This document shows positions 1 through 7,440 of a stretch of 64,000 bases of DNA, piece after piece. How positions within the stretch are numbered: position 1 is the first letter of the stretch; every line of letters begins with the position of its first letter. The stretch comes from Lentzea nigeriaca (GTDB taxonomy: Bacteria; Actinomycetota; Actinomycetes; Mycobacteriales; Pseudonocardiaceae): assembly GCF_016907955.1 (NCBI RefSeq), contig NZ_JAFBCX010000009.1, positions 62,001-126,000 on the forward strand. Reading direction: 5' to 3'. The notes beneath the pieces were generated by a model that did not search any database, was not told the DNA's origin, and saw only the letters and a list, made by a program, of their open reading frames with translations. Position numbers and translations under genes: made by a program.

Positions 1-28
1 CTGCTCCGATGACGCACACGCGGTCCAT
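1..28 (-). CDS. N-terminus of a probable FAD/NAD-binding flavoprotein (partial)
   Basis: An ATG on the minus strand at 28 opens a frame that runs out of the window after nine full codons, reading MDRVCVIGA. A hydrophobic beta strand followed by Gly-x-Gly at the very start is how Rossmann-fold flavoproteins such as flavin monooxygenases begin. A CAGGG sequence sits just upstream as a weak ribosome site. It would be divergent from the DrrAB exporter, with about 100 bp between them serving as shared promoter region. Only 28 bases are visible, so the family call is an inference from the opening residues. Confidence 0.4.
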
Positions 29-127
29 GACCCTGAAGTATTTTCACGTTCAAACCGGCTGTCAATCACCCGATGCACGGACCGAAAACCGGACGAAATT
101 GTCAGACCGGGACGACATGATGCCCGC

Positions 128-1084
128 ATGACAGACGCGATCGTGGCCGAAGGCCTGGTCAAACGCTACGGGTCGGTCGTCGCACTCAACGGCCTGGACC
201 TCACCGTCCCCGAAGGCACCATCATGGGTCTGCTCGGCCCCAACGGAGCAGGCAAGACGACAGCGGTGCGGGTGTTCACCACCCTGCTCGACGCCGACGA
301 GGGATCAGCGCGTGTCGCCGGCCTCGACGTCCGCACGCAGGCAGACGCACTCCGCAGGCGCATCGGTCTATCCGGCCAGTACGCCGCGGTCGACGACAAC
401 CTCACGGGGTTCGAGAACCTCGACATGGTCGGCCGCCTCTACCACCTCGGGCGCGCCAGGAGCCGCGACCGCGCCCGCGAGCTGCTCGAACGGTTCGACC
501 TCGTGGACGCCGCAGACCGCCCCGTGAAGGGATACTCCGGCGGCATGCGCCGCCGGCTCGACCTCGCCGGCGCGCTCGTCGCGAAACCGAGCGTCCTGTT
601 CCTCGACGAACCCACGACCGGCCTCGATCCGAGGTCGCGCCTCGGCATGTGGGACGTGATCGAGGAGCTCGTCAAAGGCGGCACCACTCTCCTGCTCACC
701 ACCCAGTACCTCGAGGAGGCCGACCGCCTCGCCGACCAGATCGCCGTCATCGACCACGGGAAGGTGATCGCCGAAGGCACGGCCGACCAGCTCAAGGACC
801 AGGTCGGCGGCGAACGCCTCGAACTCTCCTTCGCCACTTCCGCTGAGCTCACCACGGCGAGGTCAGCGCTCGCCGACCTCGCCGTCGGCCCGATGGAGTC
901 CGACGAACGCCAGCACCACCTCACCGTGCCGGTCGCGGGCGGGTCCGCGGTGTTGATGGAGGCGATCCGGCGCATGGACGCCGAGTCGGTCAAGGTCCTC
1001 GACGTCGGTCTGCGCCGGCCGACGCTCGACGACGTGTTCCTGACACTGACCGGTCACCACGCCGAGGGAGAGGACGAGAAGTGA
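128..1084 (+). CDS. DrrA-type ABC exporter ATP-binding protein
   Basis: Cytoplasmic ATPase of an ABC-2 exporter of the daunorubicin-resistance (DrrA) family, which powers efflux of drugs, lipids or secondary metabolites. Visible motifs are Walker A GPNGAGKTT at residues 37-45, the Q-loop near Q84, the ABC signature YSGGM at 136-140 and Walker B LFLDEP at 157-162. The C-terminal 80 residues look like the DUF4162 extension usual in this family, and the 318-residue length is typical. The stop overlaps the start of the permease gene by 4 bp, so the two are translationally coupled. The substrate cannot be told from sequence. Confidence 0.93.
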   Translation: MTDAIVAEGLVKRYGSVVALNGLDLTVPEGTIMGLLGPNGAGKTTAVRVFTTLLDADEGSARVAGLDVRTQADALRRRIGLSGQYAAVDDNLTGFENLDMVGRLYHLGRARSRDRARELLERFDLVDAADRPVKGYSGGMRRRLDLAGALVAKPSVLFLDEPTTGLDPRSRLGMWDVIEELVKGGTTLLLTTQYLEEADRLADQIAVIDHGKVIAEGTADQLKDQVGGERLELSFATSAELTTARSALADLAVGPMESDERQHHLTVPVAGGSAVLMEAIRRMDAESVKVLDVGLRRPTLDDVFLTLTGHHAEGEDEK

Positions 1085-1881
1085 AGCTGCTGCAAGCACT
1101 CGCCGACGGCTCGGTCGTCGCCAAGCGCAACCTCATCAAGATCAAGCGCGTGCCGGACCTGCTGGTGTTCTCCACCGCTGCGCCGATCATGTTCGTGCTG
1201 CTGTTCGCCTACGTCTTCGGCGGCTCGATCGAGATCCCCGGCATGGACTACCGCGAGTTCCTGATGGCAGGAATCTTCGCGCAGACAGTGCTGTTCGGCG
1301 CCACCATCACCGGCAGCGGTCTCGCCGAGGACATCACGAAGGGCATCATCGACAGGTTCCGCTCGCTGCCGATGGCGCGCTCGGCCGTCCTGATCGGCCG
1401 CACCACGTCCGACCTGGTGAACAACGCGCTGGTCATCGTCATCATGATGATCACCGGCCTGATCGTCGGCTGGCGCATCCACTCCTCGCCGCTCGAGGCC
1501 CTCGCCGCGGTCGGGATCCTGCTGCTGTTCGCCTACGCGTTCTCGTGGGCGATGGCGTGGATCGGGTTGCTGGTGCGCAGTCCCGAGGTGTTCAACAACG
1601 CCAGCTTCATCTTCATCTTCCCCATCACCTACATCGCGAACACGTTCGTGCAGTCGGAGAGGCTGCCGTCGGTGCTGCGGCACATCGCGGAGTGGAACCC
1701 CGTGTCGGCGGTGACACTGGCCGCTCGCGAGCTCTTCGGCAACACTTCTCCGCTGCAAACGCCCCCGGACGTCTGGCCGCTGCAGCACCCCGTGCTCGCG
1801 TCACTCGGCTGGGTGGTGATCTTCCTGCTGATCTTCGTGCCGCTGGCCAACTACCAGTACAAACGCGCTGTGGCCCGCTGA
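1081..1881 (+). CDS. DrrB-type ABC-2 exporter permease
   Basis: Membrane partner of the preceding ATPase, 266 residues. It begins at a GTG that overlaps the ATPase stop. The protein has about six hydrophobic segments, starting near residues 24-45, and the ABC-2 central region with GLAEDITKGIIDRFRSLPMA, the cytoplasmic loop characteristic of DrrB/NodJ permeases. Together with DrrA it would make a homodimeric exporter in the cytoplasmic membrane. The pair often provides self-resistance near biosynthetic clusters, but no such cluster is visible on this side. Confidence 0.92.
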   Translation: MKLLQALADGSVVAKRNLIKIKRVPDLLVFSTAAPIMFVLLFAYVFGGSIEIPGMDYREFLMAGIFAQTVLFGATITGSGLAEDITKGIIDRFRSLPMARSAVLIGRTTSDLVNNALVIVIMMITGLIVGWRIHSSPLEALAAVGILLLFAYAFSWAMAWIGLLVRSPEVFNNASFIFIFPITYIANTFVQSERLPSVLRHIAEWNPVSAVTLAARELFGNTSPLQTPPDVWPLQHPVLASLGWVVIFLLIFVPLANYQYKRAVAR

Positions 1882-1929
1882 ACGGAATTGGGCGTGCCCC
1901 ATGAAGCCACGACCAATACGTTGTGCCAC

Positions 1930-2613
1930 ATGCGAAAGCTTCTCGTGGCAGTCACGTCGGTACTGGCGATCACGGTCTCCACGGGTACGGCGACGGGCGC
2001 GCCGCTGCCGTACCCGGAGATCTTCGCGACCAACAACACCGCGATCATCACCGACCCCAACGACCCGCGGCTGAAGGACAGGCTGGTCGAGTTCGACCGC
2101 GAGGTCCGCGGCATCGTGCTCGCCAACGGCGGCGTCACCACCCGCTCCACGCTGCTCGACGGCGTGTTCTGGTCGAGCGATCTGCAGCAGACGACGTTCG
2201 AGCGCTCCCGCAAGTTCGACGTCACGCTCAACGAGGAAAGCCTGCGCCACACGGCTTCGACGATCGGCAAGCAGTTCAGGCAGGAGTCGGTGCTGACGTT
2301 CCGTTTCCTGCCCGCGAACTCGCCGAAGGTCGACGCCGTTCAGGTGGAGGTCGACGGCATCACCGCGCAACAGGTTCGGGACGGCCTCGTCAAGGACGCG
2401 GTCGCGCGCGAGAAGCTCGGCGGCGGCAGCGTCACGTTGCGGAACAAGGCGATCCTCATCGCGAACGTCAACGACCTGCCGACGGTACGCACGTTCGTCA
2501 CGAACCTCGGCGGCGACATGAGCAAGGCCACGGTGCGCAAGGGTGCCTTGGAGTTCGTGAGCGCTGAAGCCGCTCGTGAAACTCCTTTGTGGATAACGCA
2601 AAGCGCCGCCTAA
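1930..2613 (+). CDS. Secreted protein of unknown function
   Basis: I do not recognise this family. I place the start at the ATG at 1930 because it yields a clean signal peptide: MRKLL, a hydrophobic core, then a small-residue cleavage region (TGTATGA) near residue 24. An earlier ATG at 1888 would put charged residues in front of that signal. The mature part of about 200 residues is mixed alpha/beta with no cysteines and no obvious catalytic motif. It follows the exporter genes by about 50 bp on the same strand and precedes rtcB by 10 bp, so it may be co-transcribed with either. Confidence 0.7.
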   Translation: MRKLLVAVTSVLAITVSTGTATGAPLPYPEIFATNNTAIITDPNDPRLKDRLVEFDREVRGIVLANGGVTTRSTLLDGVFWSSDLQQTTFERSRKFDVTLNEESLRHTASTIGKQFRQESVLTFRFLPANSPKVDAVQVEVDGITAQQVRDGLVKDAVAREKLGGGSVTLRNKAILIANVNDLPTVRTFVTNLGGDMSKATVRKGALEFVSAEAARETPLWITQSAA

Positions 2614-2623
2614 CCTCGTTGTC

Positions 2624-3802
2624 ATGGCAGCAACCGTCGTCCGCGGTCAGAACGTGGACATCCGCATGTGGACTCGGCCCGACGAGGTCGAGGAGTTCGC
2701 CATGCGACAGCTTCAGAACATCTCCGCGCTGCCGTGGGCCGTCAAGCACATCGCGGTCATGCCCGATGTTCACTACGGGAAGGGCGCCACGGTGGGCTCG
2801 GTGATCGCGCTGCGCGACGCCGTGTCCCCCGCGGCCGTCGGCGTGGACATCGGCTGCGGCATGACCGCCCTGTGCACCTCGCTCACGGCGAGCGATCTGC
2901 CGGCGACGCTGCGCGGTCTGCGATCCCGCATGGAGGCCGCTGTGCCCGTCGGTTTCGCGCAGCACAAGGCGACCGCGTTCACCGACACGGACGCGTCCGA
3001 CTGGACGTCGTTCTGGAAGAGGTTCAACGACCTGACGCCTGCTGTGAAGGCGCGCGCCGACAAGGCGATGCACCAGATGGGCACGCTCGGCGGCGGCAAC
3101 CACTTCCTCGAGGTCTGCCTGGACACCGACCAGCGCGTGTGGGTCATGCTGCACTCCGGGTCGCGCGGTATCGGCAACGAGCTGGCACAGCACCACATCT
3201 CGGTGGCGCGCACGCTCGCGCACAACGCCGAACTGCCGGACCCTGACCTCGCCGTGTTCCTCTCGGGTACGCCCGAGATGACGGCGTACCGGCACGATTT
3301 GTACTGGGCGCAGGACTACGCACGACGTAACCGCGCGGTCATGCTGCGTCTGGTGTGCGACGTGCTGCGCGCCGAGTTTCCCCACATCACGTTCGAGGAG
3401 CCGATCTCCTGCCATCACAACTACGTTGCCGAGGAGACGCACTTCGGTGAGGACGTACTGGTGACCCGCAAGGGTGCGATCCGGGCGGGACGTGGCGAGC
3501 TGGGCATCATCCCGGGCTCGATGGGCACCGGCTCGTACATCGTGCGCGGTCTCGGGAACCCGGACTCGTTCGAGTCGGCGTCGCACGGCGCCGGCCGGAG
3601 GATGTCGCGCACCAAGGCCCGCAAGACGTTCACCGAGCAGGATCTCGCTGCCCAGACAAGTGGTGTCGAGTGCCGCAAGGACGCCGGTGTGGTGGACGAG
3701 ATTCCGAGCGCCTACAAGGACATCGACACCGTGATGGCGGACCAGTCCGACCTGGTCGAGGTGGTCGCCAAGCTCAAGCAGGTGGTTTGCATCAAGGGTT
3801 GA
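2624..3802 (+). CDS. rtcB: RNA-splicing ligase RtcB family protein
   Basis: RtcB joins RNA 2',3'-cyclic-phosphate or 3'-phosphate ends to 5'-OH ends using GTP and Mn2+. The metal-binding motif GVDIGCGM lies at residues 73-80 (D75, C78), GTLGGGNHFLE at 153-163, HSGSRGIGN at 177-185 and SCHHNYV at 262-268. SHGAGR at 320-325 contains the histidine (H321) that is guanylated in characterised RtcB proteins. All key residues are present and 392 residues is normal for the short bacterial form. In bacteria RtcB often acts in RNA repair after toxin or stress damage. No RtcA/RtcR partner is visible. A hairpin follows the gene. Confidence 0.95.
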   Translation: MAATVVRGQNVDIRMWTRPDEVEEFAMRQLQNISALPWAVKHIAVMPDVHYGKGATVGSVIALRDAVSPAAVGVDIGCGMTALCTSLTASDLPATLRGLRSRMEAAVPVGFAQHKATAFTDTDASDWTSFWKRFNDLTPAVKARADKAMHQMGTLGGGNHFLEVCLDTDQRVWVMLHSGSRGIGNELAQHHISVARTLAHNAELPDPDLAVFLSGTPEMTAYRHDLYWAQDYARRNRAVMLRLVCDVLRAEFPHITFEEPISCHHNYVAEETHFGEDVLVTRKGAIRAGRGELGIIPGSMGTGSYIVRGLGNPDSFESASHGAGRRMSRTKARKTFTEQDLAAQTSGVECRKDAGVVDEIPSAYKDIDTVMADQSDLVEVVAKLKQVVCIKG

Positions 3803-3829
3803 TGTTTTTCGTTCGGAGCAGGCGGCAAG

Positions 3830-3864
3830 CCTCCAGGACAGCAGAGAATTGCCTGTCTTGGAGG
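3830..3864 (+). promoter_or_regulatory. Hairpin masking the ribosome-binding site of the next gene
   Basis: CCTCCAGGACAG (3830-3841) pairs with CTGTCTTGGAGG (3853-3864) through 12 positions with one G-U pair, leaving an 11-base loop. The 3' arm contains the only good Shine-Dalgarno sequence (GGAGG, 3860-3864), six bases before the ATG at 3871. A short T run follows at 3865-3868. It could act as a terminator for rtcB, as a translational switch for the downstream gene, or both. Confidence 0.6.
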
Positions 3865-3870
3865 TTTTCC

Positions 3871-4455
3871 ATGTCAACGGGCGCCATCATCGGCCTGGTG
3901 GTCGCGGTTCTCGTGGTGCTGGTTGTCCTCGCGTTCGTGCTGAGGCCCGCCATGCAGCGCAAGAGGTTGCGCGATCGTTTCGGCCCCGAGTATGACCGTG
4001 TGGTCTCCGACAGCGACAGCAGAACCGCGGCGGAGAAGGAGCTCGCGGAGCGGGAGCACCGCCACAGCGAGTTCGACCTGAAGCCGATTTCCCCTTCGGC
4101 ACAAGAGAGTTACCGGCGGCACTGGGCGGGTGTGCAGGCGAAGTTCGTGGACTCGCCGGACAAGGCGATCGCGGACGCCGACCGGTTGGTCACGGACCTG
4201 ATGGCCGAACGCGGCTATCCCACCGAGGGTTACGAGGCGCAACTCAGCGTCCTGTCGGTGGAACACGCCAGGACCCTCGAGCACTACCGCAAGGCGCACG
4301 ACATCTCCGAGCGCCAGGAGATCGGCGAGGCGAGCACCGAGGACCTGCGCACCGCGATGGTGCACTACCGCGAGCTGTTCACCGACCTGCTCGAGCGCGG
4401 TGCGGCTCCCAGCAAGGACCGTGAGGCCACGCGGAAGGAGAAGACGGATGTCTGA
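3871..4455 (+). CDS. Single-pass membrane protein with a C-terminal domain shared with the next gene
   Basis: The protein is 194 residues. The ATG at 3871 is chosen because GGAGG precedes it and it gives an immediate N-terminal transmembrane helix (about residues 5-26, GAIIGLVVAVLVVLVVLAFV) followed by a basic stop-transfer segment. The remainder is a charged, helical cytoplasmic domain. The segment with AGVQAKFVDSPDKAI and TEDLRTAMVHYRELFTDL matches the protein encoded immediately downstream, so the two are tandem paralogs. The function is not known to me. Its 3' end overlaps the next gene by 8 bp, indicating one operon. Confidence 0.85.
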   Translation: MSTGAIIGLVVAVLVVLVVLAFVLRPAMQRKRLRDRFGPEYDRVVSDSDSRTAAEKELAEREHRHSEFDLKPISPSAQESYRRHWAGVQAKFVDSPDKAIADADRLVTDLMAERGYPTEGYEAQLSVLSVEHARTLEHYRKAHDISERQEIGEASTEDLRTAMVHYRELFTDLLERGAAPSKDREATRKEKTDV

Positions 4456-4876
4456 GGCACCTGCGAGGAAGGCTCCGGTGACGAACGACCCCGCGTCGGC
4501 TCCGCCGCAGCCTCAGCAGCGGCAGGGTGAGCACGACCAGCGCCAGGACGTGCGACAAGACCCACGCCAGGAACAGCGCCACGAACAGCAGCCGATTCCC
4601 TCGCAACACCAACAGCAGGGACAGGAACGGCAGGAGCGGCCGGCCGGGCGGCTCGAGGACGAGTGGCAGGCCGTGCAGTACGAGTTCGTCGACGACCCGA
4701 AAGCGGCCGTCCGCAAGGCGGACGACCTCGTGACGCGGGCGATCGAGGAACTCACCGCCCGTCACCGTTCACTCTCGAAGCAGCTTGCGGGAAACGGTGA
4801 TCCGCAGACCGAGGACTTGCGACTGGCTCTGCACCGCTACCGGGAACTGTTCAAGACGCTCGTTGCCGCGAAGTGA
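4448..4876 (+). CDS. Soluble paralog of the preceding protein, Gln-rich N-terminus
   Basis: The protein is 142 residues, starting at the ATG at 4448, which overlaps the upstream stop and has GGAG-like bases before it. The first half is disordered and rich in Gln, Glu and Arg. The second half repeats the paralogous domain: WQAVQYEFVDDPKAAVRKAD and then TEDLRLALHRYRELFKTL. Unlike its neighbour it has no membrane segment. The pair may form a membrane-anchored/soluble heteromer. That is inference from shared sequence and coupling only. Confidence 0.82.
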   Translation: MSEAPARKAPVTNDPASAPPQPQQRQGEHDQRQDVRQDPRQEQRHEQQPIPSQHQQQGQERQERPAGRLEDEWQAVQYEFVDDPKAAVRKADDLVTRAIEELTARHRSLSKQLAGNGDPQTEDLRLALHRYRELFKTLVAAK

Positions 4877-4886
4877 GTTGGTAGCC

Positions 4887-4920
4887 CCGGCGCCGTGGCC
4901 GTAACAGGTGGCGGCGCCGG
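4887..4920. terminator. Bidirectional hairpin terminator
   Basis: CCGGCGCCG (4887-4895) and CGGCGCCGG (4912-4920) form a perfect 9-bp stem between the stop codons of two convergent genes. It has no T tract, as is common for actinobacterial terminators. Confidence 0.5.
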
Positions 4921-4942
4921 CCGGCATCTTCAGCGATGTCGA

Positions 4943-5284
4943 TCAGCTGGGCAGCTCGCGGATCTCCATCTCCAACACGTCGATCTCGTCACTGATGGCT
5001 TCGTCGAGCATGTCGTCCAGCAGTTTCCTGCACTCAGCCGAGCCGCAACGCGGCAGCCCCGCGCCGAACCTCGGCACCTGCTCCCACCACACCGCCGGGT
5101 TGTTCCAGAAGGAACCGGATCCCTGGTCGACGCCTTCGAGACAGCGCAGCCTCTGGTCGCTCGCCGGAAGAGCTCGCACGAACTCGATGAACAGCGCGAG
5201 GGCGTCGGGATTGCTCACCGGGACCGCGCCGTAGCCGCGCAGACAGTCCTCGAGTTCAGCGAGGAACTCCGCCTTGAAGGACAC
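4943..5284 (-). CDS. Small acidic protein of unknown function
   Basis: The protein is 113 residues, starting at a GTG at 5284 preceded by GGAGCGGGGG. The frame is open further upstream, but that extension is Ser/Thr/Arg-rich and does not look like protein, so I do not include it. The product is acidic, has paired cysteines near the C-terminus (PRCGSAECRKLLDDMLDE) and a helical tail. I cannot assign a family. It lies downstream of the GntR regulator gene on the same strand, separated by a 378-bp gap. Confidence 0.55.
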   Translation of the reverse strand: MSFKAEFLAELEDCLRGYGAVPVSNPDALALFIEFVRALPASDQRLRCLEGVDQGSGSFWNNPAVWWEQVPRFGAGLPRCGSAECRKLLDDMLDEAISDEIDVLEMEIRELPS

Positions 5285-5662
5285 GGCACACCCCCGCTCC
5301 TCCGCACCGTTGCGGACATCCAGAGTTCGTACTGTCAACAGTACCTCCGCGACTTGATCGGGGAACGAGTGCGAACGGGCGGTATCTTCCCGCGCGCAAC
5401 CGAGGATCTGGTGACCCGCAGTCACTTCCCGGATCCGCCGCACCCTCGCGCGTGACGTATCGTGACCTGAGGAAACCGTTGTCCAGCTTGACGATCCGAT
5501 CCGCGACCAGCTCGTCAGCCGGATCTGGTCGTACACGCCGGACAGGACGAACGTCAGCCTCCCGGACGCGCACGGGAAGTCACGCAAAGTGCACGATGTG
5601 TCCGTTGGGGCCCGAAAGATGAGCTTTCGCGAGTTCCTCCACTTTGGACAGAGACGACGTTC
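5285..5662. other. 378-bp gap with possible gene remnants
   Basis: There is no convincing complete gene. On the plus strand a frame ending at the TAA at about 5666 reads like protein (for example QLDDPIRDQLVSRIWSY, then KMSFREFLHF) but lacks a plausible start. On the minus strand a short stretch reads VEELAKAHLSGPNGHIVHFA before a stop. Both could be chance in GC-rich DNA or remnants of a lost gene. Confidence 0.3.
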
Positions 5663-6430
5663 CTAACGATCGGCGTGCAGCCGTGCGACGAAGCTGAACC
5701 GGTCGCCCCGGTACAGCGATCGGGCGCGTTCGATCGGGTGGCCGTCGACGTCGTAGGAGACGCGGTGCAGCAACAGCATCGGCAGTGCCGGGTTCGTGCC
5801 GATCAACAGTGCTTCACGTGGCGTGGCAAGCACTGTCTCGACTCGTTCCTCGGCTTCGGCGAAGCGCACGCCGAGCCGTTCGGTGAGACACGCGTAGAGC
5901 GATCCGGCGGGGTCGAGCTTGTCCAACAGGTCCGGGAAGCGGCGGCTGCTCAGGTAAGTCGATTCGAGACCGATGCGTTCGTCGTCGGCGAGCAGTACCC
6001 GTTCTAGGTGCACCACCGGATCGCCCGGCTCGAGCACCAAGTCGCGGGCTAACCCCTCGTCGGAGGTAATCTCCTCCATCGTGATCACCGTGCGGGTCGG
6101 CTCGACGCCCTGGCGGCGCATACCCTCGGTGTAGCTGACCAGTGACAGCGGCTGGACGAGCTTCGGTGGCGCGACGAACGTGCCACTGCCCTGGCGACGG
6201 ATGAGCTTGCCCTCGAGCACCAGTTCACTGACGGCTTGGCGGAGCGTGACGCGCGAGACGGAGAACCGTTCGGCGAGCTCGCGTTCAGAGGGCAGGACGG
6301 TGCCTTCGCCGAGGGTTTCGACGAGGTCGAAGAGTTCTGCCTTGACGGCGTAGTAGCGCGGGACTCGGCCGTGTTCGGGAATGCCCGCGCGAACGGGTCG
6401 ATCAGCGCGGTGCGACGGGACGCGGTTCAC
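5663..6430 (-). CDS. GntR-family transcriptional regulator (HutC/UTRA type)
   Basis: DNA-binding regulator of 255 residues. The N-terminal winged helix spans about residues 20-90, with the family signature LPSERELAERFSVSRVTLRQ in the recognition region and RRQGSGTFV in the wing. It is followed by a UTRA ligand-binding domain (about 100-250, with LVSYTEGMRRQGVEP at its start and a closing FSFVARLHADR). UTRA regulators sense small molecules such as amino-sugar phosphates or amino-acid catabolites. The start is a GTG at 6430 without a strong ribosome site. It is 31 bp downstream of the binding-protein gene on the same strand, so it may be co-transcribed with and control that gene. Confidence 0.93.
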   Translation of the reverse strand: MNRVPSHRADRPVRAGIPEHGRVPRYYAVKAELFDLVETLGEGTVLPSERELAERFSVSRVTLRQAVSELVLEGKLIRRQGSGTFVAPPKLVQPLSLVSYTEGMRRQGVEPTRTVITMEEITSDEGLARDLVLEPGDPVVHLERVLLADDERIGLESTYLSSRRFPDLLDKLDPAGSLYACLTERLGVRFAEAEERVETVLATPREALLIGTNPALPMLLLHRVSYDVDGHPIERARSLYRGDRFSFVARLHADR

Positions 6431-6461
6431 GTGGCGTGAGCATACGTCACCTTCTGTGTGA

Positions 6462-7295
6462 TCAGGGCGCGAGCTTCGGCGGATCGGGGATCTTGTAGCC
6501 GGAAGATCCGATGTTGGCTTCCAGCGACTTGCGCCAGGCCCCCGAGTCGATCATCTTCTGCAGCGCTGCCTGGACCTTCGCCTTGCTGGTGGGATCGTTG
6601 CGGTGCAGGCCGACGCCGTACTCCTCCTTGCTGAACGGGTCGCCGACGACCCGCAGGAGCTCGGGGTTCTGGGCGGCGTAACCGGCGAGCAGGACGTCGT
6701 CGGTGGTGACGGCGTCGACGTTCTCCGCGAGCAGGGCCGTGACGCAGTCGCTGAACTTCGCGTACTCGACCATTTTCACGTCGTTCGCGAACTGGTCGCG
6801 GACGTACGCGGCGGACGTGGAACCTGCGGTGGAGCACAGGCGCAGGCTGGCGTTGAGCGACTTCGGACCCTCGATGCGGCGCTCGTTCATGCGTACCAGC
6901 AGGTCCTGGCCTGCGACGAAGTACGGGCCGACGAAGTCGACGAGTTCCTTGCGCTTGTCCGTGATCGAGTAGGTGGAGACGACCATGTCGGCCTCACCGC
7001 TGGTCAGCAGCGTCTCCCGGTTGCCGGGCTGCGCTTCCTTCCAGGTGATGTTCTGCTCCTTGACGCCCAGCTCGTTCGCGATGAACTTGGCGACGTCGAC
7101 GTCGAAACCGCGGTAGCTGCCGTCGAGCCTGCGCACCCCTAGGCCCGGCTGGTCGTACGACACGGCGATGGTCATGCGGTCATTGGCGCTGACCTTCCCC
7201 ACCATCGTGGACTCGTCGCCACCCGCGCACGAGGCGAGGAGAAGCACGGCCGCACATGTTGTCGCTACCAGTCGGAGGAGCGCTCTCGGCGTCAT
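6462..7295 (-). CDS. Extracellular amino-acid-binding lipoprotein (SBP family 3, GluB-like)
   Basis: The 277-residue periplasmic-binding-fold protein is anchored outside the membrane by a lipidated Cys (lipobox LLASC, C23). The family-3 hallmarks are GFDVDVAKFIANELG, a TSGEADMVVSTYSIT segment and DFVGPYFVAGQDLLV. These closely resemble the glutamate-binding protein encoded at the right end of this window. No permease or ATPase genes are adjacent, so it is an orphan that may serve another transporter or act as a sensor. The 145 bp upstream separates it from pat on the same strand. Confidence 0.9.
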   Translation of the reverse strand: MTPRALLRLVATTCAAVLLLASCAGGDESTMVGKVSANDRMTIAVSYDQPGLGVRRLDGSYRGFDVDVAKFIANELGVKEQNITWKEAQPGNRETLLTSGEADMVVSTYSITDKRKELVDFVGPYFVAGQDLLVRMNERRIEGPKSLNASLRLCSTAGSTSAAYVRDQFANDVKMVEYAKFSDCVTALLAENVDAVTTDDVLLAGYAAQNPELLRVVGDPFSKEEYGVGLHRNDPTSKAKVQAALQKMIDSGAWRKSLEANIGSSGYKIPDPPKLAP

Positions 7296-7440
7296 TCGTC
7301 CCTCTTACAGCGTTATTCCACGGGCATGCGCCGATGCACCTTGGCAACGTTGCTCGGCGATGCCGGAAACCTAAGCGGCGATCCGGCGCATGTCCATACC
7401 TCGGAGCGAATGACACATCCGAATCGTTGCGGTGGCCAGG

